From: Actinomadura sp. NAK00032
Lineage (GTDB): Bacteria > Actinomycetota > Actinomycetes > Streptosporangiales > Streptosporangiaceae
DNA: 64,000 nucleotides
Reading direction: 5' to 3'
Assembly: GCF_013364275.1 (NCBI RefSeq)
Contig: NZ_CP054932.1
Location: 3,038,001-3,102,000 of the forward strand
The notes beneath the pieces were generated by a model. It ran no database searches, was not told the origin of the DNA, and worked only from the letters and a program-made list of their open reading frames with translations. Of the stretch, positions 35,624 through 46,100 are shown in pieces. How positions within the stretch are numbered: position 1 is the first letter of the stretch; every line of letters begins with the position of its first letter. A program made the translations under genes and the position numbers.

Positions 35624-36367
35624 GTGCTCGGGTACGTCGTCGCCGTCTCGCTGAGCTGCCTGGTCGGCATCGCCGAGCTGGTCAGCCGCTACCGGGACCG
35701 GCCCACCACGCTCGTCCGGGTGCCGAGCACCTGGGCGTACGTGCTGATCAACGGGGGAGCGGGCGCCGGGTCGCTGCTGCTCCTGCACACCTTCGGCTGG
35801 CGGTTCGGCGTGCAGTCGCCGCACGTCGCGGACGCCACGCAGGTGCTGGTCGCGAGCCTCGGCTCGATGATGGTGTTCCGCAGCGCGGTGTTCACCGTCC
35901 GGGTCGGGGACGAGGACGTCGCGGTCGGGCCGAGCACGCTGCTGACCTCGCTGCTCGCCGCCGCCGACCGGGGCGTCGACCGCATGCAGGCCAAGACCCG
36001 CGCGCAGGAGGCCGGGGAGATCATGCGCGGCGTCTCGTTCGCGAAGTCGCGGCTGGCGCTGCCGACCTACTGCCTGGGGCTGCTGCAGAACGTGTCCGCC
36101 GAGGACCAGGCCGACCTGCGCACCGCCGTGGACGCCCTGGCGGGCAGCGAGATGACCGACGGGCAGATGGCCCTCAACCTGGGGCTGCTGCTGATGAACG
36201 TGGCCGGGCCCGACGTGCTGCGCTCCGCCGTGGAGACGCTCCGCGACGAGATCACGGCCGACGGCGCGCAGGGGCGCCTCGTCCCGCCGCCCCGCGAGGC
36301 CGAGGACCGCCAGGCGGGCGGGGGCGGGGCGCGCGTCCGGGCGGCCCGGTCGGACCCCGACGAGTAG
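35624..36367 (+). CDS. Conserved membrane protein of unknown function
   Basis: 247 residues. Three membrane segments (about 1-20, 38-60 and 72-90) and a cytoplasmic helical domain (RGVDRMQAKTRAQEAGEIMRGVSFAKSRLALPTYCLGLLQNVSAEDQADL), ending in a Gly/Arg tail. GTG at 35624, 4 bases after the winged-helix gene, so it is the third gene of the channel operon. I do not recognise the family. Confidence 0.75.
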   Translation: MLGYVVAVSLSCLVGIAELVSRYRDRPTTLVRVPSTWAYVLINGGAGAGSLLLLHTFGWRFGVQSPHVADATQVLVASLGSMMVFRSAVFTVRVGDEDVAVGPSTLLTSLLAAADRGVDRMQAKTRAQEAGEIMRGVSFAKSRLALPTYCLGLLQNVSAEDQADLRTAVDALAGSEMTDGQMALNLGLLLMNVAGPDVLRSAVETLRDEITADGAQGRLVPPPREAEDRQAGGGGARVRAARSDPDE

Positions 36368-36393
36368 GGCGCGACCGGGCCGTCGCGGGACGG

Positions 36394-37245
36394 TTACCGG
36401 TAGGTGTGCTCGGGGGCCGGGAAGACGCCGCCGACGACCTCCTCGGCGTAGCCGCGGGCGGCCTCGCCGAGCAGGGTGTTCAGGTCGGCGAACTTCTTGA
36501 CGAACTTGGCGGTGTGCGGGGTGAGGCCCGCCATGTCCTGCCAGACGAGCACCTGCGCGTCGGTGCCGCTGCCGCCGCCGATGCCGATCGTCGGGATCGA
36601 CAGCGACGCGGTGACGCGGGCGGCGAGGTCGGCGGGGACGCATTCGAGGACGAGCGCGAACGCGCCCGCGGCCTCCAGGGCCTTGGCGTCGGCCATCAGC
36701 TCGTCGCCGTCCTGGCCGCGGCCCTGCACCCGGTAGCCGCCGAAGACGTTCACCGACTGCGGGGTGAGGCCGAGGTGCCCCATGACCGGGATGCCGGCGG
36801 AGACGAGCGCCTCGGCCTGCGGGATGACCCGGCGGCCGCCCTCCAGCTTGATCGCGTGCGCGCCCGCCTCCTTCATGAAGCGGGTGGCGGTCGTCAGCGC
36901 CTCGCCGACGCCCGTCTGGTACGAGCCGAACGGCAGGTCGGCGACGACCATGGCGCGCTTGGAGCCGCGCACGACGGCCGCGGTCAGCGGGATCAGCTCG
37001 TCCACGGTGACGGGGATGGTGGAGTCGTAGCCGTAGACGACCATCGCGGCGGAGTCGCCGACGAGCAGCACGGGGATGCCGGCCTCGTCGAAGACCCGCG
37101 CGGTCTGCGCGTCGTACGCGGTGAGCATCGGCCACTTCTCGTGCCGCTCCTTGGCGGCGGCGATGTCGCGTACGGTCACCCTGCGCGTGCTCGTGCCGCC
37201 GTAGAGGGTGGTCGGCTGTGCTGGGGGTGCGACAGATGAAGACAT
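36394..37245 (-). CDS. panB: Ketopantoate hydroxymethyltransferase
   Basis: 283 residues. First step of pantothenate synthesis: adds a hydroxymethyl group from 5,10-methylene-THF to 3-methyl-2-oxobutanoate. Conserved: [37 protein letters not shown] (metal-binding Asp), [46 protein letters not shown] and [23 protein letters not shown] at 37245. The rest of the pathway is not in the window. A CGCCAC-G-GTGGCG palindrome (37268-37280) lies just upstream. Confidence 0.97.
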   Translation of the reverse strand: MSSSVAPPAQPTTLYGGTSTRRVTVRDIAAAKERHEKWPMLTAYDAQTARVFDEAGIPVLLVGDSAAMVVYGYDSTIPVTVDELIPLTAAVVRGSKRAMVVADLPFGSYQTGVGEALTTATRFMKEAGAHAIKLEGGRRVIPQAEALVSAGIPVMGHLGLTPQSVNVFGGYRVQGRGQDGDELMADAKALEAAGAFALVLECVPADLAARVTASLSIPTIGIGGGSGTDAQVLVWQDMAGLTPHTAKFVKKFADLNTLLGEAARGYAEEVVGGVFPAPEHTYR

Positions 37246-37365
37246 GCGAGAACCTCCGGTCTTGAGGCGCCACGGTGGCGTACCCAGACGGAACCGATCG
37301 TGCCACTTCGAAAACGATTCGGGTACCCCGGGGATTCCCTCAATTCGGGCAGGCCGGGAATAGGT

Positions 37366-37387
37366 TACGAAACGCTACCGTTGCGTA
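37366..37387. promoter_or_regulatory. Candidate TetR operator before the DHA2 exporter
   Basis: Arms TACGAAACG (37366-37374) and CGTTGCGTA (37379-37387) are inverse complements at 8 of 9 positions around CTAC. The site ends 5 bases before the exporter ATG, so binding would block transcription or translation start. The TetR gene downstream of the exporter is the obvious candidate ligand-responsive repressor. Confidence 0.65.
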
Positions 37388-37392
37388 TCGGC

Positions 37393-38958
37393 ATGGACCC
37401 CCAGACGATTCAGCGGCGCCGGTGGTACGTCCTCGGCGTCCTCACCATGAGCCTGCTGGTGGTCGTGCTCGACAACACGATCCTCAACGTCGCGCTCAAG
37501 ACCATCGCCGACTCGGAGAAGGGGCTCGGCGCCACGCAGAGCCAGCTCGAGTGGTCGATCAACTCCTACACGCTCGTCTTCGCCGGGCTGCTGTTCACCT
37601 TCGGCGTGATCGGCGACCGGCTCGGCCGCAAGCGGGTGCTGATGGGCGGCATGGCGGTGTTCGCCGTCGCCTCGCTGCTGTCGGCCTACGCGCAGACCCC
37701 CGACCAGCTCATCTACGCCCGCGCCCTGATGGGGCTCGGCGGCGCCGCGGTGATGCCGCAGACGCTGTCGATCATCACCAACGTCTTCGAGCCGCACGAG
37801 CGCGCCCGCGCGATCGGCATCTGGGCCGGCGCGGTCGGCCTCGGCGTCGCGATCGGCCCCCTCACCGGCGGGCTGCTGCTCGCCCACTTCTGGTGGGGCT
37901 CGGTGTTCCTCATCAACGTCCCGGTCATCGCGGTCGGCGTCGTGCTGATGGCGTTCCTCGTGCCCGAGTCCCGCAACCCCGAGCCCGGACGGCTCGACCC
38001 GCTCGGCGTCGTGCTGTCGGTCATCGGCCTCGTCGTCCTGTCGTACGGGATCATCCAGGGCGGCGAGAAGGGCGACTGGCTCGCGCTCCCCGTGCTCGGC
38101 CCTATCCTCGCCGGCGCCGCCGTCATCGCGCTGTTCGTCGCGCACGAGGCCCGCACCGCGTCCCCGGCGTTCGACGTCCGGCTGTTCCGGGACCCGCGCA
38201 TGTCGGCGGCCGTCGCGTCCATCGCGCTGTGCTTCTTCGCCGCGAGCGGCGTGTTCTTCTTCGCCAACTTCTACATGCAGTCGGTGCGCGGCCTGACCCC
38301 GCTGGAGTCCGGCGCGATGGTGCTGCCGTTCGCCATCGCCCAGCTCGCGTTCGCCCCGCGCAGCGCCGCGATGGTGCAGCGCTTCGGCGCCAAGGCCGTC
38401 TGCACGACCGGCCTGCTGCTGGTCGCCGCCGCGCTGGCGAGCTACCAGTTCATCGGCACCGACACCCCGATGTGGATCCTCGGCGTGATCTTCTTCGTGC
38501 AGGGCACCGGGATGGCCAACGTCATGCCGCCGGCCACCGAGTCGGTCATGTCGGCGCTGCCGCGCGAGAAGGCCGGCGCCGGATCGGCCATCAACAACAC
38601 CGCCCGGCAGGTCGCCGTCGCGATGGGCGTGGCCGTGCTCGGCTCCGTCGTCGCCTCCGTCTACCGCCGCGACCTGGACGGCGACCTCGCCGCGCTGCCC
38701 CCGGGCGCGCGGGAGGCGGCCGGCGAGTCCATCGAGGGCGCGCACGCCGTCGCCGCGCGGATGGGCGACGCCGGGCGCCAGCTCGCCGGGCACGCCGACG
38801 CCGCGTTCGTCAACGCCATGCACACCGCGTCCGTCGCCGCCGCCGTCATCGCGCTCCTCGGCGCGCTGGTCGTCGCCAAGTGGATGCCCGGACGCACCTC
38901 CACAGCCTCCGCCGCGCAGGCCGAGGCACCGCGCGAACCGGAGAAGGCCGCCGCATGA
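37393..38958 (+). CDS. DHA2-family MFS exporter
   Basis: 521 residues, 14 membrane segments. VVVLDNTILNVALKTIADS in helix 1, QLEWSINSYTLVFAGLLFTFGVIGDRLGRKRVLMGG (motif A), and the charged C-terminal tail. Likely drug/proton antiporter. The ATG at 37393 begins MDPQTIQRRRW; the longer in-frame reading from 37300 is dismissed because it crosses the operator and lacks a ribosome-binding site. There is no Shine-Dalgarno sequence at 37393 either, so the mRNA may be leaderless. Forms an operon with the TetR gene 29 bases downstream. Confidence 0.93.
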   Translation: MDPQTIQRRRWYVLGVLTMSLLVVVLDNTILNVALKTIADSEKGLGATQSQLEWSINSYTLVFAGLLFTFGVIGDRLGRKRVLMGGMAVFAVASLLSAYAQTPDQLIYARALMGLGGAAVMPQTLSIITNVFEPHERARAIGIWAGAVGLGVAIGPLTGGLLLAHFWWGSVFLINVPVIAVGVVLMAFLVPESRNPEPGRLDPLGVVLSVIGLVVLSYGIIQGGEKGDWLALPVLGPILAGAAVIALFVAHEARTASPAFDVRLFRDPRMSAAVASIALCFFAASGVFFFANFYMQSVRGLTPLESGAMVLPFAIAQLAFAPRSAAMVQRFGAKAVCTTGLLLVAAALASYQFIGTDTPMWILGVIFFVQGTGMANVMPPATESVMSALPREKAGAGSAINNTARQVAVAMGVAVLGSVVASVYRRDLDGDLAALPPGAREAAGESIEGAHAVAARMGDAGRQLAGHADAAFVNAMHTASVAAAVIALLGALVVAKWMPGRTSTASAAQAEAPREPEKAAA

Positions 38959-38987
38959 GGGCGCGGATGTGAGAACGTGAACGCGCC

Positions 38988-39578
38988 ATGACCGGGACAG
39001 AGCGGCGGCACGGCGGGCGACCCCGCAGCGAGCGTGCCGAGAAGGCCATCATCGAGGCGGTCCTCGACCTCCTCGCCGAGGAGTCGGGGGTGGACGGGGT
39101 GTCGGTGGAGGCGGTCGCCGCGCGGGCCGGCGTCGGCAAGACGACGATCTACCGGCGCTGGCCCGGCAAGGACGCGCTGATCCTGGACGCCCTCGGGTCG
39201 GCCAAGGCGCCGCTGCCCGAGCCGTCCGGCGGCTCCGTCCGCGACGACCTCACCGAGCTGGCGCGCGCGATGGCCGCCGAGCGCGGCCGCCGCTACCTGC
39301 GGGTCTTCTGGAACGTCATGGGCGGCGCCGAGAAGTACCCCGAGCTGTACGCCCGCTACCGCCGCGACATCATCGAGCCGCGCCGCGACGTCGTGCGCCG
39401 GGTGCTGCGGCGCGGCGTGCGGACCGGGGAGCTGCGCGCCGACCTCGACGTCGAGGCGGCGATGTCGATGCTGCTCGGCACCCTCGCCGGCCGCCGGCCC
39501 GGGGAGAGCTTTCCCGACGGCCGCGCCGAGGCCGTCGTCGACACCCTCATGCGGGGCATCGGAGCGGTCCCGCGATGA
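38988..39578 (+). CDS. TetR-family regulator
   Basis: 196 residues. HTH at residues about 19-62 (AIIEAVLDLLAEES, VSVEAVAARAGVGKTTIYRRWPGKDAL) and a helical ligand domain. ATG 38988. Co-transcribed with the exporter; expected to repress this operon through the inverted repeat at 37366-37387. Confidence 0.93.
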   Translation: MTGTERRHGGRPRSERAEKAIIEAVLDLLAEESGVDGVSVEAVAARAGVGKTTIYRRWPGKDALILDALGSAKAPLPEPSGGSVRDDLTELARAMAAERGRRYLRVFWNVMGGAEKYPELYARYRRDIIEPRRDVVRRVLRRGVRTGELRADLDVEAAMSMLLGTLAGRRPGESFPDGRAEAVVDTLMRGIGAVPR

Positions 39579-39702
39579 CGCGGCGACGACGGAAGCGAAG
39601 CGATTTCGGCACGGTAGGCGTGATCTTCTCCCTCGCGGGGGCGTCATGCCCCATACTGTCGCTGGGTAGTGCTAAGACGACCGGCTGTCTGGAGCGCGTC
39701 AG

Positions 39703-41823
39703 GTGAGATCCGTCATGGCGCCGCGAGGCGATGCGCCCGCCACCGATTCCGCGTCCAGGACCCTCGTCCTGGGCATCGACGGGGCCAGGCGGATCGTCCA
39801 GTGCGGGCCGAACGCCCGGGCCGTCCTCGGCCGGGCCCCCGAGGAGCTGATCGGCCGCCCCGCCACCGACCTGGTGGGCGAGGAGGCCAAGGCCGAGCTG
39901 GAGACCCTCCTGGAGGTCGGCGACCAGGAGCGCAACGGCGTGATGACCGTGCAGCGCGGCGACCAGGGCACCTCGGCCCTCGTCACCGTGCAGCCGCTCG
40001 TCGGCGGCGCGCAGGACGCCGGGCCCACCGCGCTGCTGTTCGTCCGGGTGGAGCTGCCGCCCAGCGAGCGCTACCAGGACCCGGCCCTCATGCGCCGCGC
40101 GCTGATGGACGACCAGCTCACCCGGTTCGGCGCGTCCCTCGACCTCGACCAGTCCGCGCGCGGACTCGTCGACGTCGTCGTCCCGCACTACTGCAACGCC
40201 GCGTCCGTGCTGGTGCTGGAGAGCCTGGTCGCCTCCGACGAGGTGCACAGCGAGTCCGGCTCGGCGGTGCTGCGCCGCATAGCGGTCACCTCCGACGACG
40301 GCAACCCCGCCTGGACGTCCACGTTCCCCGTCGGCGAGGTGCTCGTCTTCCCCGAGGGCACCCCGTACCGGGAGGTCATGGAGACCGCCCGGCCCGTTCA
40401 CCTGCCGCACATCCCGCTCGACGCGGCGACCGAGATCGGCAAGCTGTGGCGGCGCGGCCCAGCGGGCGAGCTGCTGTCCAACGTGTCGATGGTGCTGCTG
40501 CCGCTGATCGCCCGCGACACCCTGCTCGGCTTCATCGCCTGCACCCGCGTGCCCGGGTTCCGCAAGTTCGACGCCTACGACGTCGAGATCGGCATGGAGT
40601 TCGCGGCCCGCGCCGCGATCGTCATCGACAACGCCCGGCGGTTCAGCCGCGAGCGCGCCACCGCGCTGGCGCTGCAGCGCAGCCTGCTGCCGCTGCGGCT
40701 GTCCGCGCCGTCCTCCGTCGAGGTCCGGCACCGCTACCTGCCCGGCAGCAAGCTCGTCGAGGTCGGCGGCGACTGGTACGAGTCGATAGCGCTGCCCGGC
40801 GCCCGCGTCGCGCTGATCGTCGGCGACGTCGCCGGGCACGGCGTCCGCGCCGCCGTCACCATGGGCCGGCTGCGCACCGCGCTGCACACGCTCGCCAACC
40901 TCGAACTGCCGCCGGCCGACGCGCTGCACGTCATGCACGAGCTGATGATCGAGCTCGGCGAGCAGGAGCCGCACTTCGCCACCTGCGTGTACGCGGTCTA
41001 CGACGCGACCACCGGCACCATCGAGATCGCCTCCGCCGGGCACCTGCCGCCGCTGCTGGCCGGCCCGACCGGCGACAACGAGTACCTGCAGGTCCCGCCC
41101 GCCCCGCCGCTCGGCGTCGCGGGCGGCGCCGCGATCGAGAGCCGCGAGTTCACCGTCGAGGACGGCAGCCTCTTCGTCATCTACACCGACGGCCTGGTGG
41201 AGAACCGCGGCCGCGACATCGACGACGGCCTCGCCCGCCTCCAGGGCATCTTCGGCCCCGAGTCGATCGACCGCCCCATGGAGGACCTCGCCAAGGCGAC
41301 CCTCGCCGGCGTCTACGCCGACCAGCACCGCGACGACATCGCCGTCCTCATCGCCCGGCTGCGCCGCCTCCCCGAGGACCAGTACGCCTCCTGGACCCTG
41401 CCCGCCGACCCCGCCGCGGTCCGCCGCGCCCGCGGCCTCGTCAGCGCCCGCCTGGAGGAGTGGGGCCTGGAGGACCTGAGCTACACCACCGAGCTGCTGG
41501 CCTCCGAACTCATCACCAACGCGCTCCGCTACGCCCCCGGCCCGATCGAGCTGCGGCTCCTGCTGGAGCGCACCCTCGTCTGCGAGGTCCTGGACCGGTC
41601 GGCCGCACTGCCCCGCCTGCGCCGCGCCGAGGACGACGACGAGAACGGCCGCGGCCTCCTCGTCGTCAGCCAGCTCGCCCACCGCTGGGGCAGCCGCCGC
41701 ACCGCCGCCGGCAAGGTCGTCTGGTGCGAGCAGATCGTCCCCGGCACCGACCCCGACGCCTCGGAACAGGTGCCGGCCTGGCCGGAGGAGTCCTGGCCGG
41801 GCGAGAACCACCACCGGGAGTAG
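39703..41823 (+). CDS. PAS-GAF-PP2C (SpoIIE/RsbU) phosphatase with HATPase domain
   Basis: 706 residues in four domains: PAS (about 20-120), GAF (about 135-320), PP2C-type phosphatase (about 330-555, with VGGDWYES, VGDVAGHG, YTDGLVENRG and DDIAVLIARL metal-binding motifs) and a C-terminal anti-sigma-type HATPase (about 570-690, LASELITNALRYAPGP ... GRGLLVVSQLAHRWG). This is the actinomycete layout linking a phosphatase for anti-anti-sigma factors with an anti-sigma-like kinase domain. Signal and partner sigma factor are unknown. GTG at 39703; CATACTGT about 50 bases upstream may be the -10 region. Confidence 0.93.
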   Translation: MRSVMAPRGDAPATDSASRTLVLGIDGARRIVQCGPNARAVLGRAPEELIGRPATDLVGEEAKAELETLLEVGDQERNGVMTVQRGDQGTSALVTVQPLVGGAQDAGPTALLFVRVELPPSERYQDPALMRRALMDDQLTRFGASLDLDQSARGLVDVVVPHYCNAASVLVLESLVASDEVHSESGSAVLRRIAVTSDDGNPAWTSTFPVGEVLVFPEGTPYREVMETARPVHLPHIPLDAATEIGKLWRRGPAGELLSNVSMVLLPLIARDTLLGFIACTRVPGFRKFDAYDVEIGMEFAARAAIVIDNARRFSRERATALALQRSLLPLRLSAPSSVEVRHRYLPGSKLVEVGGDWYESIALPGARVALIVGDVAGHGVRAAVTMGRLRTALHTLANLELPPADALHVMHELMIELGEQEPHFATCVYAVYDATTGTIEIASAGHLPPLLAGPTGDNEYLQVPPAPPLGVAGGAAIESREFTVEDGSLFVIYTDGLVENRGRDIDDGLARLQGIFGPESIDRPMEDLAKATLAGVYADQHRDDIAVLIARLRRLPEDQYASWTLPADPAAVRRARGLVSARLEEWGLEDLSYTTELLASELITNALRYAPGPIELRLLLERTLVCEVLDRSAALPRLRRAEDDDENGRGLLVVSQLAHRWGSRRTAAGKVVWCEQIVPGTDPDASEQVPAWPEESWPGENHHRE

Positions 41824-41825
41824 CC

Positions 41826-42833
41826 CTACGCCCCCTGGAGGCGGCGCAGCAGATCACCGAGGTGCTTCCAGGCCTGCGGACCGTCGTCGTCGAACGGGTA
41901 CCACAGGCCGGGCTCGTCGGGGTCGCCGATCGGGCGCCCGCCGGGCCCGGCGTCCCGCGCGCGTCCCGCGCCGATCTCCGCGACTCCCGCCGGGCCGACC
42001 GCCAGCCCGAGCGGCACCGGGCGGCCGCACCAGCGGGCCGGGTAGGTGAGGTCGGTCCGGCCGGGGGCCCACCGCGCGACGAGCGTGCTCAGGCCGCTCC
42101 GGGCGAGGCCGCCGGCCAGCTCCGCGAGCTCTTCCAGCGGCCGGCCGGCGCCGGCGGGCAGCGCGACGGCGAACCTGATCTCCTCCTTCACCCCGGAGGT
42201 GACCCGGGAGACGCGGACGGTGCCGCCGAAGCGGGGGACGTCGCCGGCGCCCGCGCCGTGCGGGCCCATGAACACCAGGTACGTGGCCCGCGGGGTGCGG
42301 CGGCGGCACAGCGCCGTCACCTCCTCCCGCGACCAGCGCGACAGCGCGGGCTCGGCCGTCCCCCACGACGCCGGCGGCGCGCCCGCCAGCGTCTCGGCGA
42401 GCCGCTCCACCGTCCCGCCGAGCTCCAGCCCGGCCGTGGCCGGGTGGACGACCTGGAGACTGATCGTCAGATGGCGGCCGAGGCCGGCGGGCGGCTCGCG
42501 CAGGTACGTGGCCGACGGCCCGCGAGAGGCGGCCTCCCGGTCGAGGACGAACGCCGTGCCGTCCCAGGTGAGCGGAAGGCCGCTGAACCCGTCGTAGTAG
42601 CCGTCGCCCGGCTCCTGCACCACCCAGCGGGTGCTCCCGCCGTCGAGCGCGAGCCGCAGCGGCAGCGTGAGGCGCGCGTCGTGCGGGGCGAGCACCTGCA
42701 CGGCCTGCCCGGTGGCCGCGCACCGCGCCATCACGTCGGTGACCCAGCTCGACAGCGGCACGAGCGGCCGGTCCTGGATCAGCACCGCGCCGGCGGCGGT
42801 GGCGATGTCCACCGCCGGATGCGCCGCCGTCAT
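41826..42833 (-). CDS. DUF6177-type ESX accessory protein
   Basis: 335 residues from the ATG at 42833, which overlaps the stop codon of the gene before it (ATGA). Soluble alpha/beta protein with VLIQDRPLVPLSSWVTDVMARC near the start and WKHLGDLLRRLQ at the end. I recognise it as the DUF6177 type, found at the 3' end of type VII secretion operons in actinomycetes. No catalytic motif is seen. Last gene of the minus-strand operon. Confidence 0.75.
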   Translation of the reverse strand: MTAAHPAVDIATAAGAVLIQDRPLVPLSSWVTDVMARCAATGQAVQVLAPHDARLTLPLRLALDGGSTRWVVQEPGDGYYDGFSGLPLTWDGTAFVLDREAASRGPSATYLREPPAGLGRHLTISLQVVHPATAGLELGGTVERLAETLAGAPPASWGTAEPALSRWSREEVTALCRRRTPRATYLVFMGPHGAGAGDVPRFGGTVRVSRVTSGVKEEIRFAVALPAGAGRPLEELAELAGGLARSGLSTLVARWAPGRTDLTYPARWCGRPVPLGLAVGPAGVAEIGAGRARDAGPGGRPIGDPDEPGLWYPFDDDGPQAWKHLGDLLRRLQGA

Positions 42834-43192
42834 CGGTCCTCCGAACGCCACACCGCGCCGCCGAGCCGGTCCACCATCGCCGCGGCGAACCGGTTCGCGA
42901 CCTCCGCCCCGCGCGGGTCGGCGCCGGTCGCGCGCGCCTCCACCCACCAGTAGGGGACGGTCAGCCCGGCGGCGACGTCCGCGCCCAGCAGCCGCTCGAC
43001 CTCGCCGGCGACGTCGACCCGCTGCGCCGACTCGATGCTCAGCAGCGGCAGCCCCGCGTCGTCGCACAGCTGGATGAGCGCCCCGTCGCCGGAGCCGCGG
43101 ACCCGCAGCGTCCCGCCGGCGTCGACCATGGAGTCCACGATGGCGCGGACGTCGGGAGCGCGCGCGGTCAGCACGACCATGTCGTAGGTCAC
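42830..43192 (-). CDS. Small ESX-linked protein of unknown function
   Basis: 120 residues from the GTG at 43192, which overlaps the eccC stop codon (GTGA) and has GGGGAGGA 6 bases upstream. One alpha/beta domain (TYDMVVLTARAPDVRAIVDSMVDAGGTLRVRGSGDGALIQLCDDAGLPLLSIES) and a Trp-containing segment, VPYWWVEARATG. No signal or membrane helix. Tight overlaps on both sides tie it to EccC and the DUF6177-type protein, so a secretion-accessory role is likely. Confidence 0.75.
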   Translation of the reverse strand: MTYDMVVLTARAPDVRAIVDSMVDAGGTLRVRGSGDGALIQLCDDAGLPLLSIESAQRVDVAGEVERLLGADVAAGLTVPYWWVEARATGADPRGAEVANRFAAAMVDRLGGAVWRSEDR

Positions 43193-46100
43193 CCGTCCTC
43201 CCCGGGCTCGTCCTTCAGCAGCGCGGCCTGCATCAGCCGGGGCCGCTCGCCGCGCCTGATCCACTTCCCGCGTCCCGGCGGCAGCGGGTCGGCGTGCACC
43301 CGCGGGAAGATCTGCCCCTCCGAGCGGTCCCCGGACATCAGCAGCGCCCCGGTGCCGATCTCCCGCATCGACTGCACCAGCGGGTCGTACAGGCCCCGGC
43401 TCGCCCCCGCGACCCGCCGGGCCACCACGAAGTGCAGCCCGATGTCCGGCCCGTTGGGGACGAACGGGACGAACGGCGCCATCGGCTGCTGCCCGGCGCT
43501 GGTGAGCAGGTCGTAGTCGTCCACGAGGACCACGATGCGCGGGCCGGCCATCGCGCCGCCCTGGCCGGACTGCTCGTCGTCCGGCTCGGGCATCCGGCCC
43601 TCCAGCTCCTTGGCCACGCCCGCCGCCAGGCCCCCGCAGACCCGCGGCGTGGTCGCGTACCCGCCCAGGTACGGCTCGGGCACGACCTCCCGGCCGAGCG
43701 AGCGGCGCGGATCCATCACCGCGAACACGACCTGCTCGGGGGAGTACCGGTCGACCAGGCTCCGCGCGATCAGGCGCAGCAGGCCGGACTTGCCGCATCC
43801 GCCGTCCCCGAGCACGAGCAGGTTCTGGTCGGCGTCGAAGAGGTCGAGCAGGACGGGTTCGAACGAGCGCTCCTCCAGCCCGAGCGGCACCAGCCGGGGC
43901 TGCTCGCCGGGGCCGGGCAGGTCCGCCGCGTCCAGCCGGTGCGGCAGCACCCGCACCGGCGGGGCGACCGGCCCCGTCCACGCCGACCGGATCGCGCCGA
44001 CCGCCGACTCCACCGCGGCGCCCAGCTCGGCCGGGTCGGGGACGGCGCCGAGCGCGGGCACCGCCACCTGGGCGAACAGCTTGGCGTCGGTGAGCGCGCG
44101 GCCCGGCTGCCCCGGCCCGATCGTCTGCGCCAGCTTGCGTTCGACGGTCGAGTCGGACGGGTCGTTCAGCCGCAGCTCGACGCGGCGGCCGAACATCGAC
44201 TGCGCCGACATCCGCACGTCGTTCCAGCGGAGCATGCCGGCCACCAGGTGGACGCCGTAGCCGCCGCCGCGGGTGAGGATGTCGGTGATCATGTCGTCGA
44301 TCTCCTCGAAGTCGCCGCGGATCGCGCCGAACCCGTCGACGACCAGCAGCACGTCCGCCGCCGCGAGCTCGGGCACCCGCCCGGCCGCGTGCATCGACCG
44401 CAGCCGCTGCACGCTGTCGATGCCGTGCCGCCGGAAGACCTCCTGGCGGTGGTCCAGCATCCCGTGCACCTCCTCGACCGTGCGGCGCACGCGCTCGCGG
44501 TCGCTGCGGCCCGCGATCCCGCCGACGTTGGGCAGCCCCTCCAGGGCCCGCAGCCCGCCGCCGAGCAGGTCCAGCCCGTACACCGCCGCCTGGGCGGGGG
44601 AGTGGGTGAGCGCCAGCGACAGCACCAGGGTGCGCAGCAGCGTCGTCTTGCCGGTCTGGGGGCCGCCGATCACCGCGACGTGCCCGCCCGCCGACGCCAG
44701 GTCGAGGTTCCACAGGCCCTGCCACTGCCGGCGCGCGTCGTCCAGCAGCCCGATGGGCACCTGCAGCGGCTCCACCCGCACCGGCAGCCGCATCCCGGCG
44801 CCGTCGATCCGGACCGGGCCGGTGACCTGGTCGAGCGTGGCCAGCGACGGCAGCGGCGGCAGCCAGACGTTCTGGATCCGGCGGCCGTGCCGGACGAGCC
44901 CGCCGACCAGCACGTCCAGCAGCCGGGGGCCCGCGGACCTCTCGGGCAGGCCGGGCTCCGGCCGGGCCGCCTCGGCCTCCGCCCCGCGCGCCGGATCGGC
45001 CGGGTCCGCGAGGTTGTACGCCGTGTACCGGCGCACCGGCCGCCGCTCCTCGCCGTCCTGCACCGTCTGCACCGGACCCCGGTACGGCCCGGACACGTAC
45101 CCGCTCTTGAACCGCTGGTACACGCTGGTGTCGACCTTCAGGTAGCCGAACCCGGGCAGCGCCGGGAGGTGGAAGGCGTCCGGGGTGTCCAGGACGGTGC
45201 GGCTCTCCTCCTCCGAGAACGTGCGGAGCCCGAGCCGGTACGACAGGTAGGTCTCCAGGCCGCGCAGTTTCCCGCCCTCGATCCGCTGGCTCGACAGCAG
45301 CAGGTGGACGCCGATGCTGCGCCCGATCCGGCCGATCGACAGGAACAGCTCGATGAAGTCGGGCCGCGCGGTGAGCAGTTCGCCGAACTCGTCGATGATG
45401 ACCAGCAGGTACGGCAGCGGCGCGAGCTCCGGCCGCCGCGTCCGCTCGAAGGCGTAGTCGCCGATGTTGGCGATGTTGCCCGCGTCGCGCAGCAGCTGCT
45501 GGCGGCGCTGCACCTCGCCGGACAGGCTCGCGTAGGCCCGCTCGATCAGCCCGGCGTCGTCCTCCAGGTTGGTGATCATGCCGGCCACGTGCGGCAGGTC
45601 CTCGAAGGGGGCGAACGTGGCGCCGCCCTTGTAGTCCACCAGCACCATGCTGACCTGTTCGGGCGGGTGCGAGGCGGCCAGCGTCAGCACCAGCGTGCGC
45701 AGCATCTCGCTCTTGCCGGAACCGGTCGCGCCCACGCAGAGCCCGTGCGGGCCCATGCCCAGGCTGGCGGCCTCCTTCAGGTCGAGGATCACCGGCTCGC
45801 CCGCGTCGTCCAGCCCGATGGGGACGCGGAGGAACGCGCGCTCACCGCGCGGCGCCCACAGCCGGGCCACATCGAGCTCGGCCGGATCGTCCACCCCCAG
45901 CAGCGCGGTGAAGTCGGCCTCGCCGCCCTCGGCCGCGCTCTCCTCCGCCGACTCGCGCGACAGCCGCAGCGGCGCGAGCATCCGGGCCAGCCCGGCCAGC
46001 ATCCCGGGCGCGACGCCGTCGACCGTCCCCACCGCCGTCTCCGCGACCGGGCCGCGCAGGTCGTCCACCTCGACGCGGTCGCCCTCGACCCGGATCCGCA

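Noticed and set aside
42830..44725. A 631-codon minus-strand frame that would fuse the small ESX protein to an upstream region
   Set aside because: The upstream part is an out-of-frame reading of eccC; the real small gene starts at the GTG at 43192 with a ribosome-binding site and a GTGA overlap.
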